From assembly GCA_036270655.1 (NCBI GenBank), contig DATBCD010000048.1, positions 1 to 64,000 on the forward strand: a stretch of 64,000 nt of DNA, read 5' to 3'. The stretch is from VBCK01 sp036270655 (GTDB lineage: Bacteria > Pseudomonadota > Gammaproteobacteria > Burkholderiales > Burkholderiaceae_F). Positions 1 through 10,500 of this stretch are shown one piece after another. The position numbers and the translations under genes were made by a program. A model generated the notes under the pieces. That model was not told the origin of the DNA and made no database searches. It was given only the letters and a program-made list of their open reading frames with translations. The first letter of the stretch is position 1; each line of letters starts with the position of its first letter.

Positions 1-1
1 C

Positions 2-184
2 GTGCGCGACTACCTGGTCGAACGGGTCGAGGTGATGCTGGACAGCCGGATCGTCAACGGCTACTACACCCGGCTCGGGCTCGCACCCGGCCAGCGCTTC
101 GCCTCCAAGGGCGGATACCTGGTTCGCTTCGCGGATCCCACTGGACCGCGCGTGGCCGCGGATGGCGGCTGGATCGCTCCGTAG
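2..184 (+). CDS. C-terminal end of a cytochrome c / periplasmic-binding fusion protein (partial)
   Basis: Only the last 60 codons are inside the window; the reading frame is open to the left edge. The residues align closely with the C-terminus of the complete protein at 19003-20682: both share a GYY-R-L segment, an FASKGGYLV block and an end of the form D/G-W-I-x-P. This tail therefore belongs to a paralogue of that cytochrome c/periplasmic-binding fusion. The haem motif cannot be seen here, so its presence in this copy is inferred. The gene reads toward the multicopper oxidase genes, separated from them by a long AT-rich gap. Confidence 0.8.
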   Translation: MRDYLVERVEVMLDSRIVNGYYTRLGLAPGQRFASKGGYLVRFADPTGPRVAADGGWIAP

Positions 185-656
185 TCGTCTCAGCACTCGA
201 CATATTTATTACCGCATATGCGGTGTTTTAACTCTCTTATGATGGGATAAGCGCGGAACTAAGCAACTACTGTCAAAGTGGCGTACATATACTCCAAAAT
301 AGCACCCGAAAGATAGGTTAGTTTAGAGAATACACAAGTAAAACAACATATTAAGAAAAGTAAATCCGAGTTCAATCAGAAACCCAACATCGCGAAAGTA
401 GGGTAATCCAGCCCCCACCTGTACGTGGTCGCCAGCATTTGAGCGTCAGGTGTTCCCATTTAGCGTACCGCCCGTTGGTTATTCGTTAGCTTCGCGCAAA
501 AACGGACTACGGCCCAACAGGCCGCGACGGTTAATGCCCTACAGGCAAGCCCGCTCGTGGTGAAGGGAAAAAGCCAATGTCCACGGCGGAGGGAGTGTCA
601 TGAGGAGGCGTTTCTTGAAAACCCTGCGGTCGTCATTTGTCCAGGTGGGAGGTTAC
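185..656. other. AT-rich intergenic region upstream of the multicopper oxidase genes
   Basis: This 470-base stretch has no convincing gene. Its first 200 bases are strikingly AT-rich against a strongly GC-rich background, so it is the natural place for the promoter of the oxidase genes. It contains a perfect 14-base palindrome (211-224), a TATGAT hexamer at 238-243 that could be a -10 box but lacks a convincing -35 partner, and an inverted pair of CAGGTG hexamers (CACCTG at 416-421, CAGGTG at 447-452). A nine-codon ORF at 577-603 overlaps the alternative ATG at 600 in an ATGA arrangement. I cannot tell whether it is translated. Confidence 0.6.
211..224. promoter_or_regulatory. Perfect 14-bp palindrome, possible operator
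   Basis: The sequence ACCGCATATGCGGT equals its own reverse complement and lies 27 bases after the stop of the upstream cytochrome-type gene, in the AT-rich gap before the oxidase genes. It is followed by GTTTTAA. A dimeric regulator site or part of a weak terminator are both possible; nothing in the sequence decides between them. Confidence 0.35.
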
Positions 657-2819
657 ATGTCCAGATTCGAGCTGTGCCTGCGCGGGCTAGCCGCGCTGTT
701 GCTCGTCGTTGCGCTGCCGGCCGGCGCCCAGAGCTTCCGCGTGCAGTGTCCGACCAGCACCATCACGCACCCGAATGCGGCCAGCAACAACCTGGAGACA
801 CCGTACACGGCGCCCACGACGCTGACCTGTTCGGTGGCGAACGGGTGCGGCGGCAGCGCGGGCAATGTCGGGTACTGGGTGCCGTCGGCAACCAGCGCAA
901 CCAATGGCGCCATCAAGTGCCAGCAGGTCACCGGCGGCGACGGCTACGCCACGATGGCCGACGGCACCCAGATCTACCTGTTCGCGTTCGCCCCGGCGTC
1001 CGGCCTGTCGAACATCATCAACGGCCTGCCGGGAACCACGTTCCCGAGCGACTTCGACACGATGTTCGGCGTCAACCAGACGTTCCCGTACTCACCGACG
1101 GGTTCCGTGCTGCTGCCGGGCGATCCGGCGACGACCATGAACCAGGGCACCGCGTTCACGTTCAACGGCGCGGTCGGCATTGCGCCCAGCGTGTCGCAGC
1201 TCTTCACGGTCTACGACATCAGCGAGGGGGTTTACCCCGCCTGCACGCCGCCGATCCTGCAGCCGGGCCAGACGCTGCCGACGCCGCCGCTGCCTCCCGC
1301 CGCGGTCGCCGGCGCCGCGCCCGGCACGATCGGCGCGAACGTCGTGACGGTCGTGCTGAACGCTGCTTCGCCGTTCCAGGCCGGCGACACGGTCGTCATC
1401 TCCGGCACGGGCAACGCCCATTACGACGGCACCCAGGTGGTGACGGCTGCCGGTCTCTACAACTGGTGCTACACGCAATCGTCGGTCAACGCCACCCAGT
1501 ATCCGAACGGCTCGGCCTACGCGTTCACTTTCACGGCCGGCGCCACGGGCCAGGCCCAGATCACCGGTTCCGCGACGGCGGTTGCGACCGCGCCGGCGGG
1601 AACCGACAAGGGTCACATCGATGCGCGCCAGCTGATGGACGTCTCGGTGATGAACGGCAATCAGCCGGCTCCGCTGATGGCGATCGACGAGGACGACGAG
1701 TTCTTCCTGACGCTCAGCAACGTCGGCATGATCATGCGGCCCGACCTGTTCGAGCAGCACACGATCCACTTCCACGGCTACCCGAACGCCTCGGCCTTCT
1801 ACGACGGCGTGCCGGACGCTTCGGTCGCGATCAGCATCGGGGCGAGCTTCTCGTACTACTACCTGGCCCCGGACGCGGGCACGTACTTCTTCCACTGCCA
1901 CATCACGCCGCCCGAGCACTTGCAGATGGGCATGGTCGGCCAGCTCTACGTGCGTCCACGCCAGAACCGGGTGCCCCTGACCACGGCCCTCTATGGCTCC
2001 CTGGTGGCCCAGCAGGGCGACCTGCGCACGGCCTGCAACCCGGTGGCTGACTTCGCGTGCAGCAACAACCTGCCGGCCGTCAACACCGGAGCGACGCAAG
2101 GCCTCGACAAGCTCGGCCAGCCGCAGAAGTACGTCTACAACGATGGCGACGGTTCGACGGCCTACGACGTCGAGTATCCGATCCAGATGATGGGCTTCGA
2201 CCCGAACTTCCACTTCGTCGGCATGACGTTCAACGGCGAAGGCTTCGCCGACATGAAGGACAAGTACTTCCTGCTGAACGGCCGCAGCTATCCCGACACG
2301 GTCGGCGGCTATACCTGCGGCGCGAACGATCCGTTCGCCGGTTGCACCGTGAACGGCGTCGCGGTCCCGACCGGCACGATCGTCCCGGGTCCGATGCAGA
2401 CCCCGTCCTCGGACGGCGTGTTCCACTTCTCGCAGCCGCTGCCGTCCGTCATCAACATTCCGGCCGGCGGCAGGGCCCTGCTGCGCATCTCCCAGCTGAG
2501 CGTCGCCGAGTACATGACGCTGCAATCGGTCGGCATCCCGATGACGGTCGTCGGCTACAACGCCAAGCTGCTGCGCGACCAGGCCGGCATCAACCTGTCG
2601 TACCTGACGAACTCGATCACGCTGGGCGGCGGCGAGTCGCTCGACGTGATCCTGGACGCCAGCGACACGACGAAGTACCAGGCCGGCCAGAGGTTCTTCG
2701 TGTACTCGGCCAACCTGGACGAGCTGTCGAACGACGCCGAGAACTTCGGCGGCCTGATGACCGAAGTCCATATCTGCAACAGAGTGACCGGACCCACGTT
2801 CGGCAACCAGTGCCTGTGA
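657..2819 (+). CDS. Secreted multicopper oxidase-like protein carrying the type-1 copper site
   Basis: This 720-residue protein starts with a typical Sec signal peptide (hydrophobic GLAALLLVVALPA, cleavage near GAQ). ATG 657 is chosen because GGGAGG lies four bases upstream. ATG 600, also with a good Shine-Dalgarno, would add 19 residues including RRRFLK. The copper-binding cupredoxin domain spans roughly residues 330-440. It has H368-x2-H371-x-H373-G and, 40 residues on, H413-C414-H415-x5-H421-x4-M426, which together supply type-1 ligands and two His-x-His pairs of a trinuclear site. An Ala/Pro- and Gly/Thr-rich insert lies at about residues 210-320. A second cupredoxin-like domain with YFLLNGRSYPDT (near 537) lacks copper motifs. 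The other two His-x-His motifs are in the next gene, 11 bases downstream. Ferroxidase or Mn(II) oxidase activity is plausible but unproven. Confidence 0.88.
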   Translation: MSRFELCLRGLAALLLVVALPAGAQSFRVQCPTSTITHPNAASNNLETPYTAPTTLTCSVANGCGGSAGNVGYWVPSATSATNGAIKCQQVTGGDGYATMADGTQIYLFAFAPASGLSNIINGLPGTTFPSDFDTMFGVNQTFPYSPTGSVLLPGDPATTMNQGTAFTFNGAVGIAPSVSQLFTVYDISEGVYPACTPPILQPGQTLPTPPLPPAAVAGAAPGTIGANVVTVVLNAASPFQAGDTVVISGTGNAHYDGTQVVTAAGLYNWCYTQSSVNATQYPNGSAYAFTFTAGATGQAQITGSATAVATAPAGTDKGHIDARQLMDVSVMNGNQPAPLMAIDEDDEFFLTLSNVGMIMRPDLFEQHTIHFHGYPNASAFYDGVPDASVAISIGASFSYYYLAPDAGTYFFHCHITPPEHLQMGMVGQLYVRPRQNRVPLTTALYGSLVAQQGDLRTACNPVADFACSNNLPAVNTGATQGLDKLGQPQKYVYNDGDGSTAYDVEYPIQMMGFDPNFHFVGMTFNGEGFADMKDKYFLLNGRSYPDTVGGYTCGANDPFAGCTVNGVAVPTGTIVPGPMQTPSSDGVFHFSQPLPSVINIPAGGRALLRISQLSVAEYMTLQSVGIPMTVVGYNAKLLRDQAGINLSYLTNSITLGGGESLDVILDASDTTKYQAGQRFFVYSANLDELSNDAENFGGLMTEVHICNRVTGPTFGNQCL

Positions 2820-2830
2820 GGGGAGCGGCC

Positions 2831-4567
2831 ATGAAATTGACTCAAACGAGCAAAGAGGCGATCCCGATGAAGCGACTGTTCCCCCTGCTGCTGGGCGCGG
2901 CGGCCGGCCTGGTGATCGGCACGGCGCACGCCGCGGTGCCCGGCATCACCGGAACCAACGGCGCCGCCGGCAGCGCCGTGTTCAACCTGAGCGCGGGCGA
3001 GGCCTACCTCAACGAGCCGGACGGCCAGACCGTCTACTCGTGGGGCTACGGCTGCACGTCCGGCACGTCGCCGACGTTCGCGCCGGCGGCGGTCGTCGGG
3101 GCGTTCTGCAGCACGATGCAGATCCCGGGGCCGACCCTGATCGTCACCGAAGGCCAGACGGTCTCCGTGACGTTGACCAACAACCTTCCGCCCGCGGCCG
3201 GGAACACCTCGCTGATGTTCCCGGGCTTCAACGTGACGGCGGCCGCGGCGTCCGGCCAGGCGGCGACATGCGCCACTGCCACCAACGGCCTGCTGGCGAC
3301 GGAAGCGGCGCACGGCTGCAGCGTGACCTACACGTTCGTCGCCGGGTCCCCGGGCACGCGCGCCTACTACTCCGGCACGCAGGGCGACCTGCAGGTGGAG
3401 ATGGGCCTGTTCGGCGCGATCGTCGTGCTGCCCAACAAGGTGCCGTCGGTCTGCTCAGGCGGGCTGCCGACTACGAATCCGGGTGCCAACCTTGCAGCCT
3501 CGCAGGCCCGTGGCGAGCACGACTTCCGCCTGGCGGCGTCGGCCTTCGACCATCCGTCGACCTGCTACGACCGGGAGTACCTGTTCCAGTTCTCCGAGAT
3601 GGACCCGCGCATTCATAACGCGGCGATGTTCCAGGTGCAGAGCAAGGCGAGCTGCACGGCCGGCAGCGCGGGCTGCAGCCTCGAGATCCCGACCGAGCCC
3701 TACCACCCCGCTTATTTCATGATCAACGGCCGCTCGATGCCGGACGATATGGATCCCAACTACGTGCCCGGCTTTCCGTACCAGCCCTACAACGGCAATC
3801 CGCACATGCATCCAGGCGAAGTCACGCTGCTGCGGATCATCGGCCAGGGCCGCTGGCAGCATCCGTTCCACGAGCACGCCAACCACGTCCGGGTCCTGGC
3901 GCGCGACGGCAACCTGCTGTTGTCGTCCGCCGACACGTACAACCCGGCTACCGGGAGCGGAAACGCCGCGCTGGCCGGGCCTCTGATGTTCACGACGACG
4001 ACGACGCCGGGCCAGGCAATGGATGGCCTGTTCTATTACACGGCCAAGGGCTTGAACTGGGACATGTACGGGCACAACCCGAGCTCGACGGACCCGGCTG
4101 CGAAGCTGCCCTGCACGCCGGATGCGAATGGCTACAACACGGCAGATCCGAAGGCGCTCAACTACTTCGAGTGGTGCCAGGATCACAACAAGCCGCTGCA
4201 AGCGCACCCGTTCGGTGACGTCAGTGCCGGCGGCCCGATGACGCTGCCGAACCCGAACGTGTTCGTCAACGGCACATGGTACGGCGGCAGCCCCTACCTC
4301 GGCCCGGATGCGACCTCGCGCGCGACCTACGGCACGTGCGCGTCCACCACGAGCACTACGGGCGTGCTGTCGACGACGTGCAGCACGACCGGCACGACGC
4401 TGCCGTCGGGCACGATTGCCAACAGCCCCTCTTTAGAAGCCGGTTTTGCGTTCATGTGGCATTCACACAATGAACGGGAAATCACGACCAACAACATTTT
4501 CCCCGGCGGCATGCTGATGATGATGCTGGTCGATTCGCGTGAATTCGTGATCGACGAGTCCCAGTGA
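2831..4567 (+). CDS. Secreted multicopper oxidase-like partner protein, no type-1 cysteine
   Basis: This 578-residue protein has two usable starts: ATG 2831 behind GAGGGGAG, or ATG 2867 behind AGAGG, which places the signal peptide (MKRLFPLLLGAAAGLVIGTAHA) at the very N-terminus. Domain 1 (about residues 30-205) is a cupredoxin fold without ligands; the usual His-x-His position reads YYSGTQGDLQVEMGLFG. Domain 2 has YFMINGRSMPDD (about 295-306), then H344-P-F-H347-E-H349-x2-H352 and W543-H544-S545-H546 followed by FPGGM. The HxxHxH and HxH pairs match trinuclear-cluster motifs, but serine replaces the type-1 cysteine. The protein therefore looks like half of an active site whose other half lies in the preceding gene product. 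The stop is 17 bases before the giant gene, so one operon is likely. Confidence 0.87.
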   Translation: MKLTQTSKEAIPMKRLFPLLLGAAAGLVIGTAHAAVPGITGTNGAAGSAVFNLSAGEAYLNEPDGQTVYSWGYGCTSGTSPTFAPAAVVGAFCSTMQIPGPTLIVTEGQTVSVTLTNNLPPAAGNTSLMFPGFNVTAAAASGQAATCATATNGLLATEAAHGCSVTYTFVAGSPGTRAYYSGTQGDLQVEMGLFGAIVVLPNKVPSVCSGGLPTTNPGANLAASQARGEHDFRLAASAFDHPSTCYDREYLFQFSEMDPRIHNAAMFQVQSKASCTAGSAGCSLEIPTEPYHPAYFMINGRSMPDDMDPNYVPGFPYQPYNGNPHMHPGEVTLLRIIGQGRWQHPFHEHANHVRVLARDGNLLLSSADTYNPATGSGNAALAGPLMFTTTTTPGQAMDGLFYYTAKGLNWDMYGHNPSSTDPAAKLPCTPDANGYNTADPKALNYFEWCQDHNKPLQAHPFGDVSAGGPMTLPNPNVFVNGTWYGGSPYLGPDATSRATYGTCASTTSTTGVLSTTCSTTGTTLPSGTIANSPSLEAGFAFMWHSHNEREITTNNIFPGGMLMMMLVDSREFVIDESQ

Positions 4568-4584
4568 AAGGCAGGAGAGCGTAA

Positions 4585-7500
4585 ATGCGAGCAGTTAAAT
4601 TGAAATCCGCCCTGGTCAAGTCTGCGCTGGGGGCCTGCGTTGTCCTGCTGGGAACTGGGGCGTACGCCCAGCAGCAGGTGGCCTTGACCGCGGGACCGAC
4701 GAGCACGATCCTGCCCGACGGCACGAACGTGCCGATGTGGGGCTACACCTGCGGCACCCCGGTTACGGGTTCTGTGGCCACGTGCGCGCCCCTGAACACG
4801 GCGGAGGCCGCGGCGGGCCGCTGGTCGCCGATCGTCATCACGGTTCCGGCCGGCCAGGGCCTGCAGGTCAGCCTGACCAACGCGCTGACGTTCACAGCGC
4901 CGACCTCGACCAACACCATCCCGACCTCGCTGGTGATCCTGGGCCAGCTGGGTGGCGGCCTGGGTACGGGCGCGACGTTTGCGGACAGCCCGACCCACGC
5001 ACCTTACCCGAACACGTGGTTTACCGCGGGCACGACGGCCGGCGCGACGTTCAACCCGCCAGCGCAGGGCAGCCGCGTCCAATCGATGGCGACGGAAGTC
5101 GCCACCGGCGCGACGACCGCTCTGACGTGGACGGCGCCGAAGCCCGGCACCTACCTGCTCGAGTCGGGCACTCACCCCTCGATCCAGGTGCCGATGGGTC
5201 TTTATGGCATGGTGGTCGTGACGCAGGCGCCGACCTTCACCACGACCGGCACGGTCACGGCCGAGGCGGCCGCGGGCTGCGCCTATCCGACGGTGTCGGC
5301 CGCGACGGCAACCTGCACGGCCACCTCGGTGCCGTACGACGCCGACGTCGACCTGCTGATGAGCGAAATCGACCCGGTGCAGAACGCCGCGGTCCAGGCG
5401 GCAGTGACCTCGGACGGCTTCAACGAGACCTCCGCGCGCGTGCTGCGCGACTCGCTGGTCGGCGTCAACGTGACAGCCGGCGGCAGCGGCTACAGCGGCA
5501 GCGAGCTGCCCTACTTCGGACCTGCGGGGGTCTGCTCGACGATGCCGACGGGGACCATCAGCGTCTCGGGCGGCGCGATCACACAGGTCAACCTGCAGAC
5601 GTCGGGCGCCGGATGCTCGGCCCCCCCGTTGGTGACGGTCACTCCGTCGGGCACCGGTGGGACCGCGGCGACGCTCGCCTCGGTCCTCAGCCTGACCGGC
5701 GTGCAGTGCAGCGGCAACGCCCCGGCCTGCTATCCGCCGGCAGTCAACTACTCGCCGCTCTACTTCCTGTACAACGGGCAGGCCTTCGACAGGACCAACC
5801 CGACCAAGTCGCTGTTCGCGGCGGCCCCGGGCACGCTGCTGCCGACCGGCCAGGTGCTGGTGCGCGCCGTCAACGCCGGCCTGCGGATGCATGTTCCGTC
5901 GCTGGTCAACACCGTCACCGGAGCGCTGGCGACAGCGGTTCCGGGCATGACGCTGGTTGCCGAGGACGGCAATCTGTCGCCGCCGACCGCTCCGCGCGTG
6001 CAGTCGGAAGTCTTCCTGGCTGCAGGCAAGACGTATGACCTGCTGTACACGGCCACGGCCGCCAGCCAGCTGACGCCGGTGTTCGATCGCGAGCTGAGCC
6101 TGTCGGGCAACCAGATCAACCGCGACAGCGGCATGCTGGGCTACATCACCGTCGGCGGCGCGACGCTGCCGACCGGATCCGGTGCGATCGCGGGCCTCGG
6201 CGCCGCGGCCGCGGTGGCGGACACGTACAACAGCATCATCGGCGGCAAGACGCTGACCGTCGCCGATCCGGGCAAGGGCGTGCTGGCCAATGACACGAAC
6301 GTGTTCGGCGCGAAGATCGTCGTCGGCGGTGTGGCCCAGACCGGCGCGGTCGTGGGCGCCCACGGCACGATCACGCTGAACGCGAACGGCACGTTCACCT
6401 ATGTCGCCAACGCGACCGGTGTTCCGACCACGGGCACGGTCGACACGTTCACTTACTGCGGTAACGGGACCCTCACCGGCGCGGCCTGCGCCGCGCTGAC
6501 CCTGAACGCGGCGCCGCCCGAAGCCGGCGGCGGTGTCATCGCCAACAACGACAGCTACGCATCCACGGTCCTGTCGTCGCTGACGATCCACGCGCCGGGC
6601 GTGCTGCAGAACGACACGGACGCGGCGGGCTATCCGCTCACGGTGAAGGGCGCGACCAACGCGGCCCCGCTGACAGCCGCGCTGAAGCTCGGCGCCACCA
6701 GCTACGGCAACCTGGTGACCCTCTATCCCGATGGCGGCTTCACGATTTCCGGCGTGACCACGCCGGGGACGTACACGTTCACATACCAGGCCGTGAGCTC
6801 GCAGGGCACGGCCAGCAACACCGCCACGGTGACGGTGACGTTCCCGGCGCCAAGCAACCTGCAGGTGACAGTGCTGGATCCGACGACGAACGCGCCGATC
6901 GCCGACTACCGCTGGATCATCGAGGAAGACCAGACGTTCTACGTCGATCCGAACTGCACGACCAATCCGATCGACAAGACCAAGTGCACGACGGTGACGG
7001 CGCAGGGAGCCCCGTTCGGCTTCGGCACCAATTTCCACACCAGCCACATGCCGGTGGTCGCGGCCGGATGTACCGGTGCACTGTCCTGCGAGTCCGGACA
7101 GACGCTGCTGGGCACGCCAGCGGTGTGCGACATCGGCAACGGCGTCTGCACGACGTCGCGCGCGCAGCAGAACATCTTGATGCCGAGCCAGGTCAACCTG
7201 GATCCGACCAGGCGCTACTACATCTCGGTTCTGCCGGGTGACGCCTCCCAGCCGTTCGCGACGGGCTACAGCGGCGCTCCGGACTGCTCGGCCGCCGGCG
7301 TCGCCGCCGGCCATTGCGGACATGGCATGGGCGGTGCCGCGATTGCCGCGCCCTGCCTGCCGAAGACGATCCAGACGGCCTGCACGACCGGGTTCGCCCC
7401 GGTCACGGTGCTGACCCAGCCGACGCCGTACCCCACCGGCAAGCTGACGGTCCACGTGTTCGAGGACGACTTCCCGCTGGACGGCATCTTCAGCCCGGGC

Positions 7501-10500
7501 GGCGGTGTCGATGTGGTCGCACCGAACGAACCCGGACTGGGCGGCTTCTCGGTCGTGCTGCTCGATGCGGGCGGCGGCCCCGGCGATGCGACCGGCCAGG
7601 TCACCTACGACATGTTCAACCAGCCGCTGTCCAACAGCCTGGCGGGAATGATCGACCCGGTCACCGGCAACGACGCGTGCCCGCTGTCGCCGGTCATCTC
7701 GCAGAACGCGGTGGCCGGAGACGGCTCCCAGGCCGGCGTGATGGGCATGATCGTCACCTGCCCGAAGTACGAGTCGGACGGCGTGACGCTGTCGCCGATG
7801 GCGGGCATGGCGGTGATCGCCAACCTGCCGCCGGCGCGCTATGCCGTCGTGGCCAATCCCGGCGCGGACCGCTTCGCGGCCGGCGAGGAGTGGCTGCAGA
7901 CCAATACCCTGGACGGACAGAAGGGTCACGATGCGTTCATCCGCATCGGTGAGCCGGGCTACTTCCAGGAGTACGGCCCGTCGGGCTTCCACGTCGACAT
8001 CGGCTTCGCGAACCCGGCCATCATCAACGCCCGCCTGAAGAACGGCAAGACCGGCATGTGCGACGCGGCGGCGACCGGTGGTACCGCCGGCATGCCGCTG
8101 GCGAGCGGCGGCAACCTGCTGTGCAACAACATCGTCAAGGGCCACGTGACCAATTCGCGCCTGAGCCGTGCACCGGACCAGCGCATCTACGGCAGCCGCA
8201 CGCGCCAGTCGCTCGCGTTCACGCAGTGCTACGTCAGCCTGGGCGATCCGGACGGCTTCGACTTCGCGTTCACGAAGTGCGACTCGGACGGCAACTTCAC
8301 GTTCACGGGGATCCCGGCCGGCAACTGGAAGATCACGACCTTCGACCAGTGGAACGACCAGATCATCGACGGCATCACGACGCCGGTCGGGCTGAACTGC
8401 CCGTCGGGCACGAGCGCCAGCGGGGTGTGCACGGCCGCCAGCACGGGCGGCACGACGCTCGACCTGGGTGAGATCGCCACCCACCAGTGGCAGGCGAACA
8501 TCTACACGCGTACGTTCCTGGACCTGAACGGCAACGGCATCTCGGACAAGGACGCCAACGGCAACGACACGGAGCCCGGCCTTCCGCTGGAAAACGTGAA
8601 CAACCGCTGGCGCGACGGCAGCCTGTCGAACTTCAACAACACGGACCTGAACGGCTACGCCAATTACAACGAGGTGTTCCCGCTGTTCAACTGGTACGTG
8701 TTCGACAGCTACACGACCCGCTACAAGACCACGGGCGTTCACGTCGTGATGGATGCCGGCGGCCCGGTCGACGTTGCACCGAGCCAGGGGAGCACCCTGT
8801 GCAACACCACGCCCGATGCGAACGGCAATGCCACCAATGGCGATCGCGCGTGCGGTGCATCGAGCATCGCGGCGAACATGGCGAACACCTACGACTTCAA
8901 CCCGCTGCCGGCCGACATCGCGCTGCCAGGGGCCATCTATTGCGGCCTGGGCGCGACGGCGGACTGTAACGGCAAGTCGATCAACCCGGCCCTGACCAAC
9001 ACGTTCGCGGGATTCAGCACCACGAACAGCAGCGACGCGCCGAGCACCTGCACGCCGTACACGACGGCGGCCGGCACCGTGCTGGGCGTGACCTGCCCGG
9101 CGATCTCGACCGGGCGCATCGACCCGCCGTACTGGTTCGCTTCGTACGGCTGGCAGGGCTTCATCGGCCAGAACCAGTGGCTGGAGTACGGCAAGAAGCC
9201 GTTCGTGCCGGGCGAGACCGGCGGCATCCGCGGCCACGTGGTCTACGCCTCGACCCGTCCGTACGACGATCCGCAGCTGCTGCTGCAGAACCAGTGGGAG
9301 CCGCTGGTCCCGCGCGTGACCATCAACCTGTACCAGGAAGGCGTCGCGGCCGACGGCGTCACGCCGACGCTGACGCTGATCGACCACACGACGACCTCGA
9401 GCTTCGACGACTGGGCCCAGGGCTTCCGCACGGACGCCACCGGCAAGCAGGTGCTGGCCGCCGACGGCAAGAGCGGCGTGCCGAACATCAGCTGCCCGGG
9501 CCAGACGGTGAACGACAACCTGTTCTACAGCCTGGCGAACCAGCCGACCTACCTCGACTGGTACAACAACGTGCTGCACGGAACGGCGGCTTCGGCCACG
9601 GCTCTGCCGTACAACTCGCAGTTCAAGTGCTACGACGGCATGCACAGCTGGAACCAGCTGCAGCCGGTCCCGTATGACGGCCTGTACGTGTTCCCGAGCG
9701 TGACCGGCATCGATCCGAAGACCGGCCGTCCGAGCGGCACCAATTGCGCGATCTGCACGACCAACGTCGACGCGAACGACTCGTTCCGCTACGGCGGCAG
9801 CACGACGGCCGCCCCCTGGGTCAACGGGGCGTCGCAGGGCACGCCGGTCCTGCCGGCCGGCAAATACGTCGTCGAGGTGGTCATCCCGCCCGGCTACGAG
9901 CTGGTCAAGGAAGAGGACAAGAACATCCTGATCGGCGACAGCTACATCGCGCCGGCGACGGTGCAGTTCCCGGGCCTGGCCGGCACCATCTTCATCCTGC
10001 CCGACATGGCCTCGCTGTCGGCCCAGATGAACTCGAACAACCCGCAGAATGCGACGATGAACCTGGGCCGCGACGTGAGCATCGCCAGCCACGAAGGCGA
10101 CACGCACAGCGTCGAGAGCTACTGGCCGTGCGTCGGCCAGGCGCGGACGGTTCCGGATTACCTGAGCCTGTTCCCGAATGCGCACCAGGTCTCGCCGTTC
10201 GCGGGCGCGGTCCGCAACCTGTGCGACCGCAAGGAAGTCATCCTGACCGACCAGTCGTCGGCGCAGGCGAAGTTCTACATCTTCACGTCGACACACGTCG
10301 CCGCGCACTTCACCGGCGTCATCCTGGACGACTTCACCGGCGAGTTCGACCCGTTCTCGCCGCAGTGGGGCGAGAAGTTCGCGCCGGCCTACATCCCGGT
10401 GTCCGTGAAGGATTGGGCGGGCAACGAGATCAACCGCGTGTACTCGGACGAATTCGGGCTGTACAACGGCCTGAACTACTCGACCTGGGAAGTCAATCCG

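Noticed and set aside
557..2771. Long frames on both strands overlapping the first oxidase gene
   Set aside because: Arg/Gly/His-rich translations without motifs; the plus frame from 657 has the copper motifs and a signal peptide.
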